64,000 nt of DNA from an uncultured Cellulomonas sp. (GTDB taxonomy: Bacteria > Actinomycetota > Actinomycetes > Actinomycetales > Cellulomonadaceae): the NCBI RefSeq assembly GCF_947494015.1, contig NZ_CANLTL010000002.1, positions 342,550-406,549 on the forward strand, read 5' to 3'. Positions 1 through 9,398 of this stretch are shown piece by piece. Made by a program: the position numbers and the translations under genes. The notes beneath the pieces were generated by a model, which was not told the DNA's origin, made no database searches, and worked only from the letters and a program-made list of their open reading frames with translations. Within the stretch, counting starts at the first letter, position 1, and each line of letters opens with the position of its first letter.

Positions 1-393
1 CTGGTTGAGCCTTGCGCCGGCGTCGGGCAGCAGGCCGATCCCGCGGGCGAGCAGCGCCCAGCCCCGCACCACCGCGCCCAGCGGCCGGGTCGAGCAGTCC
101 GCGGCGACCAGGCCGGCCACCTGCTCCGGGTGACGGGCCGCGTGGGTGATCGCGACGTACCCCCCGAGGGAGAGCCCCACCACCAGCGCACGGCCGCCGA
201 GCCCGTCGACGGCCTCGGCGACCCGGTCGACCGCCCCGTCGAGCGTGAACCGCTGCCCGCGGTCGGTGCCGTGCCCGGGCAGGTCGACCGCGACGGCGCG
301 GTGGCCCGCGCGCCGCAGGGTCTCCAGCTGGGCCCGCCACATGGTCGCGGAGGTGCGGACGCCGTGCAGCAGCACGACCGGCGGAGCGCCCAT
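1..393 (-). CDS. alpha/beta hydrolase, partial (C-terminus beyond window)
   Basis: The first 131 codons of an alpha/beta-hydrolase fold protein are present; the reading frame runs off the left edge, so the later catalytic Asp and His cannot be seen. An early VVLLHG strand with the oxyanion-hole HG sits near residues 6-11. DLPGHG follows near residue 38, and the nucleophile elbow GLSLGG (Gly-x-Ser-x-Gly) near residue 73. The first ATG lies directly before the VVLLHG strand, which suits cytosolic hydrolases of this family. It follows rplQ on the same strand but is separated from it by a strong hairpin, so it is probably transcribed separately. The substrate cannot be inferred. Many related actinobacteria have truA after rplQ; it is not seen here. 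Confidence 0.8.
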   Translation of the reverse strand, partial: MGAPPVVLLHGVRTSATMWRAQLETLRRAGHRAVAVDLPGHGTDRGQRFTLDGAVDRVAEAVDGLGGRALVVGLSLGGYVAITHAARHPEQVAGLVAADCSTRPLGAVVRGWALLARGIGLLPDAGARLNQ

Positions 394-510
394 GGCGGTG
401 ACCCTACGACGCCGCAGCGGGCCGGGCGCGACGTCCGGTGGACCGCTGCGGCCGGCTGCGCGCGGACCACCGGCACCCACCCCACCCACGGCACCGTGGG
501 GGCATGACGA

Positions 511-549
511 AGGGCCCGGCCCCGAGAGGTGATCTCGGCGCCGGGCCCT
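511..549 (-). terminator. terminator hairpin after rplQ
   Basis: A ten-base inverted repeat (agggcccggc at 511-520 with gccgggccct at 540-549) lies 15 bases downstream of the rplQ stop. It is the likely end of the rpoA-rplQ transcript. There is no clear U-tract, as is common in high-GC actinobacteria. Confidence 0.7.
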
Positions 550-563
550 CCAGGTCGCTCCCG

Positions 564-1154
564 TCAGGCCTTGTCGGCCTCGGGGGCAGCGGCAGCCTCG
601 TCGGCGGCCGCGGTCTGGTCGGACGCGTCGGTCCCGGCGGCGCCGGACTCCACGACGTCCTCGGTCACCTCGACGTCACCGGCGACCACGGTCTCGTCGG
701 CGGACTCCGCCGCGGGGGCGGCCGGCGCCGCCTGCGGCGCCGCGGCGCGACGGGTCGCACCCTCGGCCTCGCGCACGGTGGCCTGCTTCGCGCTCAGCGG
801 CTCGAGCACGAGCTCGATGACCGCCATGGGAGCGTTGTCGCCCTTGCGCGGGCCGATCTTGGTGATCCGCGTGTAGCCGCCCTGGCGCTCGGCGACGGCG
901 GGGGCGATCTCGGTGAACAGGGTGTGCACGACACCCTTGTCCCGGACCACGGTCAGCACCCGACGGCGGGCGTGCAGGTCGCCGCGCTTGGCGAACGTGA
1001 TGAGCCGCTCGGCCAGGGGGCGCAGGCGCTTGGCCTTGGCCTCCGTGGTGGTGATCCGCTTGTGCTCGAACAGGCTCGTGGCCAGGTTGGCCAGCATGAG
1101 CCGCTCGTGCGCCGGACCGCCACCGAGCCGGGGACCCTTGGTGGGCGTAGGCAT
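564..1154 (-). CDS. rplQ: 50S ribosomal protein L17
   Basis: L17 is a large-subunit protein near the polypeptide exit tunnel. The N-terminal 120 or so residues are typical: [26 protein letters not shown], then an [11 protein letters not shown] block and the GGYTRI motif. The protein is 196 residues, against roughly 120-130 for the bacterial core. The extra tail after about residue 128 is Ala, Glu and Asp rich and looks disordered. Long acidic L17 tails are common in actinobacteria. It is the last gene of the rpoA-rplQ pair, 65 bases after rpoA. Confidence 0.97.
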   Translation of the reverse strand: MPTPTKGPRLGGGPAHERLMLANLATSLFEHKRITTTEAKAKRLRPLAERLITFAKRGDLHARRRVLTVVRDKGVVHTLFTEIAPAVAERQGGYTRITKIGPRKGDNAPMAVIELVLEPLSAKQATVREAEGATRRAAAPQAAPAAPAAESADETVVAGDVEVTEDVVESGAAGTDASDQTAAADEAAAAPEADKA

Positions 1155-1219
1155 CGTCTAACTCCTCAACTCTGAAAGTGATGGGTGGTCGGGCGCCCGG
1201 GGGCGCCGTCGGCCCGGCG

Positions 1220-2239
1220 TCAGTACTGCTGCTGCTCGTCCTCGGTGAACTCGACCTCGTCGCCCTCGTAGTACCCGGCGGTCTGCGTGGGGTCGAAGTC
1301 GAGCGGGCTGTCCTTGAGGGACAGGCCGAGCTCGGCGAGCTTCTCCTTGACCTCGGTGATGGACTTCGCACCGAAGTTGCGGATGTCCAGCAGGTCGGCC
1401 TCGCTGCGGGCCACGAGCTCACCCACGGTGTGGATGCCCTCGCGCTTGAGGCAGTTGTAGGAGCGGATCGTCAGCTGCAGCTCCTCGACCGGCAGGGCCA
1501 GGTCGGCGGCGAGCGCGGCGTCGGTCGGCGACGGGCCGATCTCGATGCCCTCGGCCTCGACGTTGAGCTCACGCGCCAGACCGAACAGCTCGACGAGCGT
1601 CTTGCCGGCCGAGGCCAGCGCGTCCCGCGGGGCGATCGCGCTCTTGGTCTCGACGTCGACGATGAGCTTGTCGAAGTCGGTGCGCTGCTCGACACGGGTC
1701 GCCTCGACCTTGTAGGTCACCTTGAGGACCGGCGAGTAGATCGAGTCGACCGGGACGCGGCCGATCTCGGCGTCGTAGGACTTGTTCTGCTGCGCCGACA
1801 CGTACCCGCGCCCACGCTCGACGGTCAGCTCGATCTCGAGCTTGCCCTTCTCGTTGAGCGTCGCGATGTGCAGGTCGGGGTTGTGCACCTCGACGCCCGC
1901 CGGCGGCACGATGTCCGCCGCGGTGACCGCACCCGAGCCCTGCTTGCGCAGGTACATCACGACGGGCTCGTCGTTCTCGGAGGAGACGACGAGGTTCTTG
2001 ATGTTGAGGATGATCTCGGTGACGTCCTCCTTGACCCCCGGCACGGTGGTGAACTCGTGCAGGACGCCGTCGATCCGGATGGACGTGACAGCAGCGCCGG
2101 GGATGGACGACAGCAGGGTGCGACGCAGGGAGTTGCCCAGCGTGTAGCCGAAGCCCGGCTCGAGCGGCTCGATCGAGAACCGCGAGCGACGCTCGGAGAT
2201 GACCTCTTCGGTCAGGGTGGGGCGCTGTGCGATGAGCAC
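1220..2239 (-). CDS. rpoA: DNA-directed RNA polymerase subunit alpha
   Basis: This is the alpha subunit, whose dimer is the platform for RNA polymerase assembly and whose C-terminal domain contacts UP elements and activators. The 339 residues match the family length. The N-terminal dimerisation domain (about 1-230) includes [25 protein letters not shown], and the C-terminal domain (about 250-320) includes [13 protein letters not shown] and [12 protein letters not shown]. The tail is acidic. The start is GTG. Unlike the classical alpha operon, no rpsD lies upstream. A hairpin and a possible promoter separate it from rpsK, so rpoA-rplQ may form its own unit. Confidence 0.98.
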   Translation of the reverse strand: MLIAQRPTLTEEVISERRSRFSIEPLEPGFGYTLGNSLRRTLLSSIPGAAVTSIRIDGVLHEFTTVPGVKEDVTEIILNIKNLVVSSENDEPVVMYLRKQGSGAVTAADIVPPAGVEVHNPDLHIATLNEKGKLEIELTVERGRGYVSAQQNKSYDAEIGRVPVDSIYSPVLKVTYKVEATRVEQRTDFDKLIVDVETKSAIAPRDALASAGKTLVELFGLARELNVEAEGIEIGPSPTDAALAADLALPVEELQLTIRSYNCLKREGIHTVGELVARSEADLLDIRNFGAKSITEVKEKLAELGLSLKDSPLDFDPTQTAGYYEGDEVEFTEDEQQQY

Positions 2240-2284
2240 GGTGTCATTCCTCTCAGCGGGCGTCCGCCATATGACGCGTCCGCG

Positions 2285-2313
2285 GTACTACGTGCCCGCC
2301 GGGTCTCGGTCCA
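2285..2313 (-). promoter_or_regulatory. possible promoter for rpoA-rplQ
   Basis: On the minus strand TGGACC (2308-2313) and TAGTAC (2285-2290) are 17 bases apart, acceptable sigma-70-type -35 and -10 boxes. They lie between the rpsK terminator and the rpoA start, where an internal promoter would be needed if the hairpin stops transcription. Assigned by eye only. Confidence 0.4.
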
Positions 2314-2389
2314 CCCGGGTCAGGCGTGGTGCGCAGGTCCGTGCGCGGCGCGCGGCCACGACGACGGTCGGCTCCGGCTCACGCCGGGA

Positions 2390-2425
2390 GAGCACACCGG
2401 GCCGGTGGTCCGGCCCGGTGTGCTC
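2390..2425 (-). terminator. terminator hairpin after rpsK
   Basis: A perfect 14-base stem (gagcacaccgggcc with ggcccggtgtgctc) with an 8-base loop starts 12 bases after the rpsK stop. It separates infA-rpmJ-rpsM-rpsK from rpoA-rplQ and occupies the position normally taken by rpsD. Confidence 0.75.
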
Positions 2426-2436
2426 TGCGGGGTGGA

Positions 2437-2838
2437 TCAGACGCGACGGCGCTTCGGCGGACGGCAGCCGTTGTGCGCCTGGGGCGTCACGTCGGAGATC
2501 GAGCCGACCTCGAGGCCGGTCGCCTGCAGCGAGCGGATCGCGGTCTCACGGCCGGAGCCGGGGCCCTTGACGAAGACGTCGACCTTCTTCATGCCGTGCT
2601 CCTGGGCGCGGCGGGCGGCGGCCTCGGCGGCGAGCTGGGCCGCGAACGGGGTCGACTTGCGCGAACCCTTGAAGCCGACCTGGCCGGACGAGGCCCAGGC
2701 GATCACCGCGCCGGACGGGTCCGTGATCGAGACGATGGTGTTGTTGAAGGTGCTCTTGATGTGCGCCTGGCCGTGGGAGACGTTCTTCTTCTCCTTGCGG
2801 CGCGGCTTGCGCACGGCGGTACGGGACTTGGGGGGCAT
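2437..2838 (-). CDS. rpsK: 30S ribosomal protein S11
   Basis: S11 sits on the platform of the small subunit near the 690 loop of 16S rRNA. The 133 residues carry the family blocks [39 protein letters not shown] and the C-terminal [10 protein letters not shown]. The N-terminal basic stretch (residues 1-18) is the usual rRNA-contacting extension. It lies 82 bases downstream of rpsM on the same strand and is followed closely by a strong terminator hairpin. Confidence 0.98.
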   Translation of the reverse strand: MPPKSRTAVRKPRRKEKKNVSHGQAHIKSTFNNTIVSITDPSGAVIAWASSGQVGFKGSRKSTPFAAQLAAEAAARRAQEHGMKKVDVFVKGPGSGRETAIRSLQATGLEVGSISDVTPQAHNGCRPPKRRRV

Positions 2839-2920
2839 GGGACTTCTCTCTCGGGTCTGAGGTCGGCGGGCCGCGGGTGCCGCGGAGCCGGTGACGTGTC
2901 ACCGGCCCGGGGCGAGCGGG

Positions 2921-3301
2921 CTACTTGCGACCGGCCTTCTTCTTGCCGGCGACGGTGCGCTTGGGGCCCTTGCGGGTACGCGCGTTGGTCTTGGTGCGCT
3001 GGCCACGCACCGGGAGGCCGCGGCGGTGGCGGATGCCCTCGTAGCTGCCGATCTCGACCTTGCGGCGGATGTCCGCGGCGACCTCGCGCCGCAGGTCGCC
3101 CTCGAGCTTGAAGCTGCCCTCGAGGTAGTCGCGCAGGGCGACCAGCTCGGCGTCGCCGAGGTCCCGCACGCGCACGTCGGGGCTGATGCCCGTCGCGGCC
3201 AGGGTCTGCTGAGCGCGGGTGCGACCCACGCCGTAGATGTAGGTGAGCGCGATCTCCAGCCGCTTCTCGCGGGGGAGGTCGACGCCGACAAGACGTGCCA
3301 T
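2921..3301 (-). CDS. rpsM: 30S ribosomal protein S13
   Basis: S13 lies in the head of the small subunit and contacts the P-site tRNA and L5. The start [14 protein letters not shown] is the canonical N-terminus. An open frame continues 18 codons further upstream, but those residues do not fit the family. The 126 residues include the helix-hairpin-helix block [13 protein letters not shown], then [22 protein letters not shown] and the basic tail KKKAGRK. It lies between rpmJ and rpsK. Confidence 0.98.
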   Translation of the reverse strand: MARLVGVDLPREKRLEIALTYIYGVGRTRAQQTLAATGISPDVRVRDLGDAELVALRDYLEGSFKLEGDLRREVAADIRRKVEIGSYEGIRHRRGLPVRGQRTKTNARTRKGPKRTVAGKKKAGRK

Positions 3302-3490
3302 CTGAGAGGTGTCTCCTGTACTGCGTCGGAGGTCTTCCGCACCGCCGTCCCGCATGTGTGCGGGCCCCGGCCTCCGACCGGGGGTTCTGCGCCGCCGCCA
3401 GGGGCGAGGAGCAGTGGCTGTGCGCTGGTGGCGCCGCCTCGTGACGAGGCGGCCCGGGTGCTCGCTCGAGCCGTGCCGAGCGTCAGGGGG

Positions 3491-3604
3491 TCAGCCCTGG
3501 CGCTGCTTGTGGCGCAGGTTCTCGCAGATCACCATGACGCGACCGTGCCGGCGGATGACCTTGCACTTGTCGCAGATCTTCTTGACGCTGGGCTTGACCT
3601 TCAT
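3491..3604 (-). CDS. rpmJ: 50S ribosomal protein L36
   Basis: This 37-residue protein reads [20 protein letters not shown] and continues with a second metal-ligand cluster ([12 protein letters not shown]). The CxxC pair near residues 11-14, the later Cys and the His form the zinc ribbon, so this is the zinc-binding L36 form. It lies between infA and rpsM, its usual place in bacteria. Confidence 0.97.
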   Translation of the reverse strand: MKVKPSVKKICDKCKVIRRHGRVMVICENLRHKQRQG

Positions 3605-3673
3605 GGCTGTTCCTTCGCCGCCGCGTCCGTGCCCGCGGGCGCGGACGAAGGTGGCGGCATGATCGAGTGGCGG

Positions 3674-3895
3674 TTACTTGTAGCGGTAGACGATCCGGCC
3701 GCGGGACAGGTCGTACGGGCTCAGCTCAACGACCACGCGGTCCTCGGGGAGGATCCGGATGTAGTGCTGGCGCATCTTGCCCGAGATGTGAGCGAGCACC
3801 TTGTGGCCGTTGGCCAGCTCCACGCGGAACATCGCGTTCGGCAGGGCCTCGACAACGCTGCCCTCGATCTCGATGACACCGTCCTTCTTTGCCAT
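3674..3895 (-). CDS. infA: translation initiation factor IF-1
   Basis: IF-1 occupies the A site of the 30S subunit during initiation. The 73 residues form a single S1/OB-fold domain: [12 protein letters not shown], the NAMFRVEL strand, [21 protein letters not shown] and the end [12 protein letters not shown]. An in-frame start 12 codons upstream gives residues foreign to the family, so the ATG before AKKDG is chosen; a purine-rich GGAGG-like site precedes it. It is the first gene of the infA-rpmJ-rpsM-rpsK group. Confidence 0.98.
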   Translation of the reverse strand: MAKKDGVIEIEGSVVEALPNAMFRVELANGHKVLAHISGKMRQHYIRILPEDRVVVELSPYDLSRGRIVYRYK

Positions 3896-4016
3896 ATCCT
3901 CCGCTAACTCTTGGTGTGCAACGACAGCCACCCCCGCCCGGGCAGGTCGCAGGACCGGACGGGCGGTGATGGGATCGGCGGGTGCACGGCATGAGCAGGC
4001 ACACGCCCAACGGACA

Positions 4017-4045
4017 ACTCTACGCCATGGCCGGCTGACGGGGAA
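4017..4045 (-). promoter_or_regulatory. possible promoter for infA operon
   Basis: On the minus strand a TAGAGT box (4017-4022) lies 17 bases from TTCCCC (4040-4045), about 120 bases before infA. The -10 is fair and the -35 weak. The 247-base gap between map and infA fits a separate promoter here. Confidence 0.35.
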
Positions 4046-4063
4046 CCGGCCCTACCGGGCCGG
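4046..4063 (-). terminator. possible terminator after map
   Basis: A seven-base inverted repeat (ccggccc, loop tacc, gggccgg) lies about 80 bases downstream of the map stop, just ahead of the possible infA promoter. It is short and may only be GC-rich background. Confidence 0.35.
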
Positions 4064-4142
4064 ACCGTGTGACGTCGCACTCAGCCGCCCGCCACGTCGC
4101 GCCCGCGACCCACCGGCGCCGATCGGCCGGCACCGGGCGCGC

Positions 4143-4988
4143 TCAGCTGCCGAGGTCGGCGACCTGGACGCCGAGCTCGCCCAGCCGCGCCGCCCCGCCG
4201 TCGTGCGCGGTGAGCACCACCACCCCGGTGGGCAGGACGGCGACCGAGTGCTCCCAGTGGCTCGCGCGTGACCCGTCCGTGGTCACCACGGTCCAGTCGT
4301 CCGCGAGCACCCGGGTGTCGCGAGCGCCGCGCACGAGCATCGGCTCGACCGCCACGCACATGCCCGGCTTGAGCTTCGCGCCCCGGTCCCGGGCGCGGTA
4401 GTTGAGCACCTCGGGCGGCTGGTGCATGGCGCTGCCGATGCCGTGCCCGACGTACTCCTGCACGATGCCGAACCGCGTCCCGCCGTTGGCGCCGGCCGCC
4501 GCGGCGGAGTCGACGACGTCCTCGACGGCCTCGCCGACCGCGCCCAGCCGGTCGGCGCCGGCGAGAGCCGCGATCCCCGCCCACATCGCGCGCTCGGTGG
4601 TCTCGGCGAGGGCGACGTCGAGCGGGTCGGCGGCGTCGAGCACCACGGTCATGGCGGAGTCGCCGTGCCAGCCGTCGACGATCGCCCCGCAGTCCACGGA
4701 GACCACGTCACCGGGTTCCAGCACCCGCGGGCCCGGGATGCCGTGCACGACCTCGTCGTTCACCGACACGCACAGCGTCGCGGGAAAGCCGTGGTAGCCG
4801 AGGAAGGACGGCGTCGCGCCCGCGGACCGGATCACGTCGGCGGCGACGGCGTCGAGGTCCGCGGTGGTCAGGCCCGGGCGCACCTCGGCACGCACGGCCG
4901 CCAGCGCGTCCGCCACGACCAGCCCGGCGCGGCGCATGACGCGCACCTGCTCCGGCGTCTTGTACTCGATGCGGTCCCGACCGAACAT
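4143..4988 (-). CDS. map: methionine aminopeptidase, type I
   Basis: The enzyme removes the initiator methionine from nascent proteins with a two-metal centre in a pita-bread fold. The 281 residues contain the metal ligands: Asp in VSVDCGA and Asp in WHGDSAMT, His in EYVGHGIGS, Glu in VAVEPML and Glu in HWEHSVAV. The substrate-binding GYHGFPATLCVSVNDEVVHG segment is intact. It follows adk by 17 bases, in the secY-adk-map order common to actinobacteria, and is probably cotranscribed with them. Confidence 0.97.
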   Translation of the reverse strand: MFGRDRIEYKTPEQVRVMRRAGLVVADALAAVRAEVRPGLTTADLDAVAADVIRSAGATPSFLGYHGFPATLCVSVNDEVVHGIPGPRVLEPGDVVSVDCGAIVDGWHGDSAMTVVLDAADPLDVALAETTERAMWAGIAALAGADRLGAVGEAVEDVVDSAAAAGANGGTRFGIVQEYVGHGIGSAMHQPPEVLNYRARDRGAKLKPGMCVAVEPMLVRGARDTRVLADDWTVVTTDGSRASHWEHSVAVLPTGVVVLTAHDGGAARLGELGVQVADLGS

Positions 4989-5005
4989 CGCCCGACCCGT
5001 GCCGG

Positions 5006-5584
5006 TCAGCCGACGCGGGACCCGAGCGCCGACATCAGGCGCTCGGTCACCTCGTCGATGTCCCCGATGCCGTCCACCGTGACCAGCAGGTCCCGCTGGG
5101 CGTACGCACCGGTGAGGGGGGCGGTGTGCTCGGCGTAGATCGCCAGCCGGCGGGAGATGGCCTCGGCGGTGTCGTCCGTGCGGCCCTCGGCCGCGGCCCG
5201 CCCGGCGAGCCGGTTGAGCAGCTCCTCGCGGTCGGCGCCGAGCTCGATGACCGCGTCCAGCGTCTCGCCGCGCTCGGCCAGGACGGCGTCGAGCGCCTGG
5301 ACCTGGGCCGCGTTGCGCGGGTAGCCGTCGAGGATGAACCCCTCGGCGGCGTCCGGCTCGGCGAGCCGGTCGCGGACCATGGCGTTGGTGATCGAGTCGG
5401 GCACGAGGTCACCGGCGTCCATGATCGCCTTGGCCTGGTTGCCGAGCTCGGTGCCGCCCTTGACGTTGGCCCGGAAGATGTCACCGGTCGAGATGGCCGG
5501 CACCCCCAGCCGCTGCGACAGCCGAGCGGCCTGCGTGCCCTTGCCGGAGCCCTGCGGGCCCATGATCACCAGTCGCGCGCTCAT
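5006..5584 (-). CDS. adk: adenylate kinase
   Basis: It interconverts ATP plus AMP with two ADP in the cytosol. The 192-residue protein opens with MSARLVIMGPQGSGKGTQ, whose GxxGxGK is the P-loop. STGDIFRA and the GFILDGYPRN AMP-site motif follow. The LID is short and has no zinc-binding cysteines (the segment before AISRRLAIY), typical of actinobacterial short-form enzymes. Its ATG overlaps the secY TGA by four bases, implying coupled translation. A much longer open frame continues upstream inside secY and is not real. Confidence 0.97.
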   Translation of the reverse strand: MSARLVIMGPQGSGKGTQAARLSQRLGVPAISTGDIFRANVKGGTELGNQAKAIMDAGDLVPDSITNAMVRDRLAEPDAAEGFILDGYPRNAAQVQALDAVLAERGETLDAVIELGADREELLNRLAGRAAAEGRTDDTAEAISRRLAIYAEHTAPLTGAYAQRDLLVTVDGIGDIDEVTERLMSALGSRVG

Positions 5585-6879
5585 CGCAGGAACCCTTCGT
5601 AGTGCCGCTGCTGCAGCTGCGACTCGATCTGCTTGACGGTCTCCAGCCCGACGCCCACGACGATGAGGATGGAGGCGCCGCCGAACGGGATGGCGGTCGA
5701 GATGTCCAGCAGGATGAAGACGATCGTCGGGATGAGCGCCACCAGGGCCAGGTAGACCGACCCGGGCGCGGTGATCCGCGAGATCACGTAGGACAGGTAC
5801 TCCGCGGTCGGCCGGCCGGCGCGGATGCCCGGGATGAAGCCGCCGTACTTCTTCATGTTGTCGGCGACCTCGTCCGGGTTGAACGTGATGGCCGTGTAGA
5901 AGTAGCAGAAGAAGATGATCAGGACGACGTAGAGCACCAGGTGCAGGGGCGCTGCCGGGTCCACCAGGTACACCGAGAGCCACTGCACCCAGCCGGCCGT
6001 CTGGTCGCCGAACTGGGCGATGAGCCCGGGCACGGCGAGCAGCGACGAGGCGAAGATGATCGGGATGACCCCGGCCATGTTGATCTTGATCGGGATGTAG
6101 GTGCTCGACCCGCCGTACATGCGCCGGCCGACCATCCGCTTGGCGTACTGGACCGGGATCCGGCGCTGGGACTGCTCGACGAACACCACCAGGCCGATCA
6201 CCAGGATGATCACCGCGAGCACGATGATGAACTTGGTAATGCCGTTGTCGCCACCGGCGATGGACCACAGCGCGGTCGGGAAGCTCGCCGCGATCGAGGT
6301 GAAGATCAGCAGGGACATGCCGTTGCCGATGCCGCGCTCGGAGATCAGCTCACCGAGCCACATGATCAGACCGGTACCGGCGGTCATGGTCAGCACCATG
6401 AGCAGGACCGTGATCACCCCGGCGTTGGGGATGACGTCCACCGAGCAGCCCGCGAACAGACCGCCGTTGCGCGCGACCGTGATGACGGTCGTCGACTGCA
6501 GGATGGCCAGGCCGATGGTCAGGTAGCGGGTGTACTGCGTGAGCTTCGCGGTACCGGACTGGCCCTCCTTGTGCAGGGCCTCGAACCGTGGGATCACCAC
6601 ACGCAGCAGCTGCACGATGATGCTCGCCGTGATGTACGGCATGATCCCCAGGGCGAACACCGACAGCTGGAGCAGCGCGCCGCCGCTGAACAGGTTGACC
6701 AGCCCGAGCAGATCGTTGCCGCCCGCCGTCTCGGCGATGCAGGTCTGGACGTTCGGGTAGGAGACCCCGGGCGTCGGGAGGAAGGACCCGACCCGGAAGA
6801 TCGACATGATGGCGATCGTGAAGAGCAGCTTGCGCCGCAGGTCGGGCGTCCTGAACGCCCGGACGAATGCGCTGAGCAC
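5581..6879 (-). CDS. secY: preprotein translocase subunit SecY
   Basis: SecY forms the channel of the Sec translocon with SecE and SecG. The 432 residues show ten hydrophobic segments and the family blocks LGIMPYITASIIVQLL (TM2-3 region), LISERGIGNGMSLLIF and the C-terminal AIPFGGASILIVVGVGLETVKQ. The start is GTG. A terminator hairpin upstream separates it from rplO, so it probably has a separate promoter in 6880-6994, although none could be assigned by eye. It overlaps adk downstream. Confidence 0.98.
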   Translation of the reverse strand: MLSAFVRAFRTPDLRRKLLFTIAIMSIFRVGSFLPTPGVSYPNVQTCIAETAGGNDLLGLVNLFSGGALLQLSVFALGIMPYITASIIVQLLRVVIPRFEALHKEGQSGTAKLTQYTRYLTIGLAILQSTTVITVARNGGLFAGCSVDVIPNAGVITVLLMVLTMTAGTGLIMWLGELISERGIGNGMSLLIFTSIAASFPTALWSIAGGDNGITKFIIVLAVIILVIGLVVFVEQSQRRIPVQYAKRMVGRRMYGGSSTYIPIKINMAGVIPIIFASSLLAVPGLIAQFGDQTAGWVQWLSVYLVDPAAPLHLVLYVVLIIFFCYFYTAITFNPDEVADNMKKYGGFIPGIRAGRPTAEYLSYVISRITAPGSVYLALVALIPTIVFILLDISTAIPFGGASILIVVGVGLETVKQIESQLQQRHYEGFLR

Positions 6880-6994
6880 CTATCCTCCTGCTCCGCCAGA
6901 GGCGGTGTGTCGTGTCCCGGTGGAGCCGGTCCATCTGTGCGTGCGTCGTTGCGACGCAGGGGCCATCCTCACGGATCACCGTGCAGATGCGAAA

Positions 6995-7030
6995 ACGGGG
7001 TCGGTGGGACGCGTGTCCCACCGACCCCGT
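6995..7030 (-). terminator. rho-independent terminator after rplO
   Basis: A perfect 16-base stem (acggggtcggtgggac with gtcccaccgaccccgt) and a four-base loop lie eight bases after the rplO stop. The arm is followed on the minus strand by a short T run. It ends the spc ribosomal operon before secY. Confidence 0.88.
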
Positions 7031-7038
7031 CCATGCGA

Positions 7039-7587
7039 TCAGTCCTGCTCGACGGACCCGCCGGCCGCGACGATCTTGTCCTTGGCCGACGCCGAGTAGG
7101 CGTCCACCGCGACCGTCAGCGCCACCGTGATCTCGCCGGTGCCGAGCACCTTGACCGGCTGGCCCTTGCGGACCGCGCCCTTGGCCACGAGATCGGCGAC
7201 CGTGACGGACCCGCCCGCCGGGTACAGCTCGGCCAGCTTGTCCAGGTTGACGACCTGGTACTCGGTGCGGAACGGGTTCTTGAACCCGCGCAGCTTCGGC
7301 AGGCGCATGTGCAGAGGCATCTGCCCACCCTCGAAGCTCTCCGGCACCTGGTAGCGGGCCTTGGAGCCCTTGGTCCCGCGACCGGCCGTCTTGCCCTTGG
7401 ACGCCTCACCACGACCCACACGGGTCTTGGCGGTCTTGGCCCCGGGGGCCGGACGCAGGTGGTGCACCTTCAGGGTGCCGCCCGCTCCGCCCCCGGTGCC
7501 GCCCGTGCGGGCCGACCCGGTGGACGTGCCGGCAGCCGTGGACGTGCCGGCAGCGGTGGCCTTCGCGGCCTGCGTGCTCTCGCTCAT
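7039..7587 (-). CDS. rplO: 50S ribosomal protein L15
   Basis: L15 is a late-assembling large-subunit protein. The conserved part starts at [11 protein letters not shown] and includes [21 protein letters not shown], the [18 protein letters not shown] block and a C-terminal globular domain. It is preceded by a roughly 38-residue Ala, Gly, Ser and Thr-rich extension. The chosen ATG overlaps the rpmD stop (ATGA); an adjacent upstream GTG is also possible. It is the last gene of the spc operon, directly before a strong terminator. Confidence 0.97.
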   Translation of the reverse strand: MSESTQAAKATAAGTSTAAGTSTGSARTGGTGGGAGGTLKVHHLRPAPGAKTAKTRVGRGEASKGKTAGRGTKGSKARYQVPESFEGGQMPLHMRLPKLRGFKNPFRTEYQVVNLDKLAELYPAGGSVTVADLVAKGAVRKGQPVKVLGTGEITVALTVAVDAYSASAKDKIVAAGGSVEQD

Positions 7588-7769
7588 CACTCGACCTCCT
7601 CGACCGCGACGAGGTGGATCACCGTCTGGACCATGCCACGGATCTCCGGGCGGTCCTCCTTCACGACGGTGTCACCGATCCGCTTCAGACCGAGGGTCCG
7701 CAGCGTGTCGCGCTGGTTCTGCTTGCCGCCGATGGCGGACTTGGTCTGGGTCACCTTCAGGCGCGCCAT
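7587..7769 (-). CDS. rpmD: 50S ribosomal protein L30
   Basis: A 60-residue ferredoxin-like L30: [17 protein letters not shown], then [20 protein letters not shown] and a C-terminal [15 protein letters not shown]. Its ATG overlaps the rpsE stop and its TGA overlaps the rplO ATG, so rpsE, rpmD and rplO are translationally coupled. Confidence 0.97.
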   Translation of the reverse strand: MARLKVTQTKSAIGGKQNQRDTLRTLGLKRIGDTVVKEDRPEIRGMVQTVIHLVAVEEVE

Positions 7770-8422
7770 CAGGCACCCGCTCCCACGCCGGCCGCCGCGG
7801 CCGTGCCGGCAGCGCGGGCCCGCAGCAGGGACGCCGGGGCGACGTGCTCGAGCGGGAGCCCACGGCGAGCGGCCACGGCCTCCGGCTGCTCGAGACCGCG
7901 CAGCGCCTCCACCGTGGCGTGCACGATGTTGATGGCGTTGGAGGAGCCGAGCGACTTGCTCAGGATGTCGTGCACACCGGCGCACTCCAGCACCGCACGT
8001 ACCGGTCCGCCGGCGATGACACCGGTACCGGGCGATGCGGGCCGCAGGAACACGACACCGGCCGCCGCCTCACCCTGGATGGGGTGCGGGATGGTGCCCT
8101 GGATGCGCGGGACCTTGAAGAAGTTCTTCTTGGCCTCCTCGACGCCCTTGGCGATCGCCGCGGGCACCTCCTTGGCCTTGCCGTAGCCGACGCCGACGGT
8201 GCCGTCGCCGTCGCCCACCACGACGAGCGCGGTGAAGCTGAAGCGGCGGCCACCCTTGACGACCTTGGCCACGCGGTTGATCGTCACGACGCGCTCGAGG
8301 AACTGGCTCTTCTCGGGAGCGTCCCGGCGGCCACCGTCACGGCGGCCACCGTCGCGGCGGTCGCCGCCGCCGCCGGCGCCGCCCGCGGGCGCGCCGGTGT
8401 TGCTGCGCTGAGGAGCAGCCAT
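7769..8422 (-). CDS. rpsE: 30S ribosomal protein S5
   Basis: S5 lies on the solvent side of the small subunit and affects decoding fidelity. After a Gly and Arg/Asp-rich N-terminal extension (about 35 residues, with short [10 protein letters not shown] repeats) come the double-stranded RNA-binding-like N domain ([42 protein letters not shown]) and the C domain ([38 protein letters not shown]). The wild-type-like VKGGRRF loop is intact. Confidence 0.98.
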   Translation of the reverse strand: MAAPQRSNTGAPAGGAGGGGDRRDGGRRDGGRRDAPEKSQFLERVVTINRVAKVVKGGRRFSFTALVVVGDGDGTVGVGYGKAKEVPAAIAKGVEEAKKNFFKVPRIQGTIPHPIQGEAAAGVVFLRPASPGTGVIAGGPVRAVLECAGVHDILSKSLGSSNAINIVHATVEALRGLEQPEAVAARRGLPLEHVAPASLLRARAAGTAAAAGVGAGA

Positions 8423-8459
8423 CAGTGAATCCTCTTCTTCCGTGCGGAGGTGGTGGTCG

Positions 8460-8831
8460 TCACAGGGCCAGTCCGCCTTCGCGGGCCCCGTCGGCGACTG
8501 CTGCCACCCGGCCGTGGTACTTGTTGCCGCCGCGGTCGAAGACGACCGCGTCGACGCCGGCGGCCTTCGCGCGCTCGGCGACGAGCTCGCCCACGCGGCG
8601 GGCCTTGGCGGTCTTGTCCGCGCCCAGGGCGCGCAGATCGACCTCGAGGGTCGAGGCCGACGCGACCGTGCGGCCGACCGTGTCGTCGACGACCTGGGCC
8701 GTCATGTGCCGGGCGGACCGGGTGACGACGAGACGCGGACGGACCGGCGTGCCGGAGACCTTCTTGCGCACCCGCAGGTGGCGGCGGGCGCGGCTGATCG
8801 CCTTGCCCTTGCCCTTGATCGTGATCGCCAT
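8460..8831 (-). CDS. rplR: 50S ribosomal protein L18
   Basis: L18 binds 5S rRNA with L5. The 123 residues include [15 protein letters not shown] near the N-terminus, [20 protein letters not shown] and the C-terminal [23 protein letters not shown]. It lies between rplF and rpsE in standard spc order. Confidence 0.98.
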   Translation of the reverse strand: MAITIKGKGKAISRARRHLRVRKKVSGTPVRPRLVVTRSARHMTAQVVDDTVGRTVASASTLEVDLRALGADKTAKARRVGELVAERAKAAGVDAVVFDRGGNKYHGRVAAVADGAREGGLAL

Positions 8832-8834
8832 CGC

Positions 8835-9374
8835 TTACTTACCAGCCTTTCCGACCTTGCGCCGGACGACCTCGCCGGCGTAGCGCACACCCTTGCCCTT
8901 GTACGGCTCGGGCTTGCGGATCTTGCGGATGTTGGCTGCGACCTCGCCGACCTGCTGCTTGTCGATGCCGCTGACCGAGAACCGGGTCGGGGCCTCGACG
9001 GCGAACGAGATGCCGGCGGGGGGCGCGACGTTGACCGGGTGGCTGAACCCGAGCGCGAACTCGAGCGTGTCGCCCTTGGCCGTGACGCGGTACCCGGTCC
9101 CGACGATCTCCAGGCGCTTGGTGTAGCCCTCGGTGACGCCGGTGATCAGGTTGGCGAGCAGCGTGCGGGTCAGGCCGTGCAGCGAGCGCGAGGCGCGCTC
9201 GTCGTCGGGGCGCGACACCGCGAGGGCGCCGTCCTCGTCGCGGATGACCTGGATGGGCGAGGCCACCGTGTGGCTCAGGGTGCCCTTGGGGCCCGTGACC
9301 GTGACCACGGGGCCGTCGATGGAGACGTCCACGCCGGTGGGGACCGGGACGGGGACTCTGCCGATTCGAGACAT
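8835..9374 (-). CDS. rplF: 50S ribosomal protein L6
   Basis: L6 sits near the factor-binding site of the large subunit. It has two tandem alpha-beta domains in 179 residues: [51 protein letters not shown] sequence (here [20 protein letters not shown]) and the C-terminal [17 protein letters not shown] motif. It is four bases from rplR. Confidence 0.98.
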   Translation of the reverse strand: MSRIGRVPVPVPTGVDVSIDGPVVTVTGPKGTLSHTVASPIQVIRDEDGALAVSRPDDERASRSLHGLTRTLLANLITGVTEGYTKRLEIVGTGYRVTAKGDTLEFALGFSHPVNVAPPAGISFAVEAPTRFSVSGIDKQQVGEVAANIRKIRKPEPYKGKGVRYAGEVVRRKVGKAGK

Positions 9375-9398
9375 GGCTAGCTCCTTTCCGTCTCGGAC

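Noticed and set aside
130..532. Short plus-strand open frames opposite the partial hydrolase
   Set aside because: No motifs, and the minus frame carries a clear GLSLGG hydrolase signature.
3302..3355. Eighteen-codon N-terminal extension of S13
   Set aside because: The sequence is outside the family N-terminus and has no better ribosome site.
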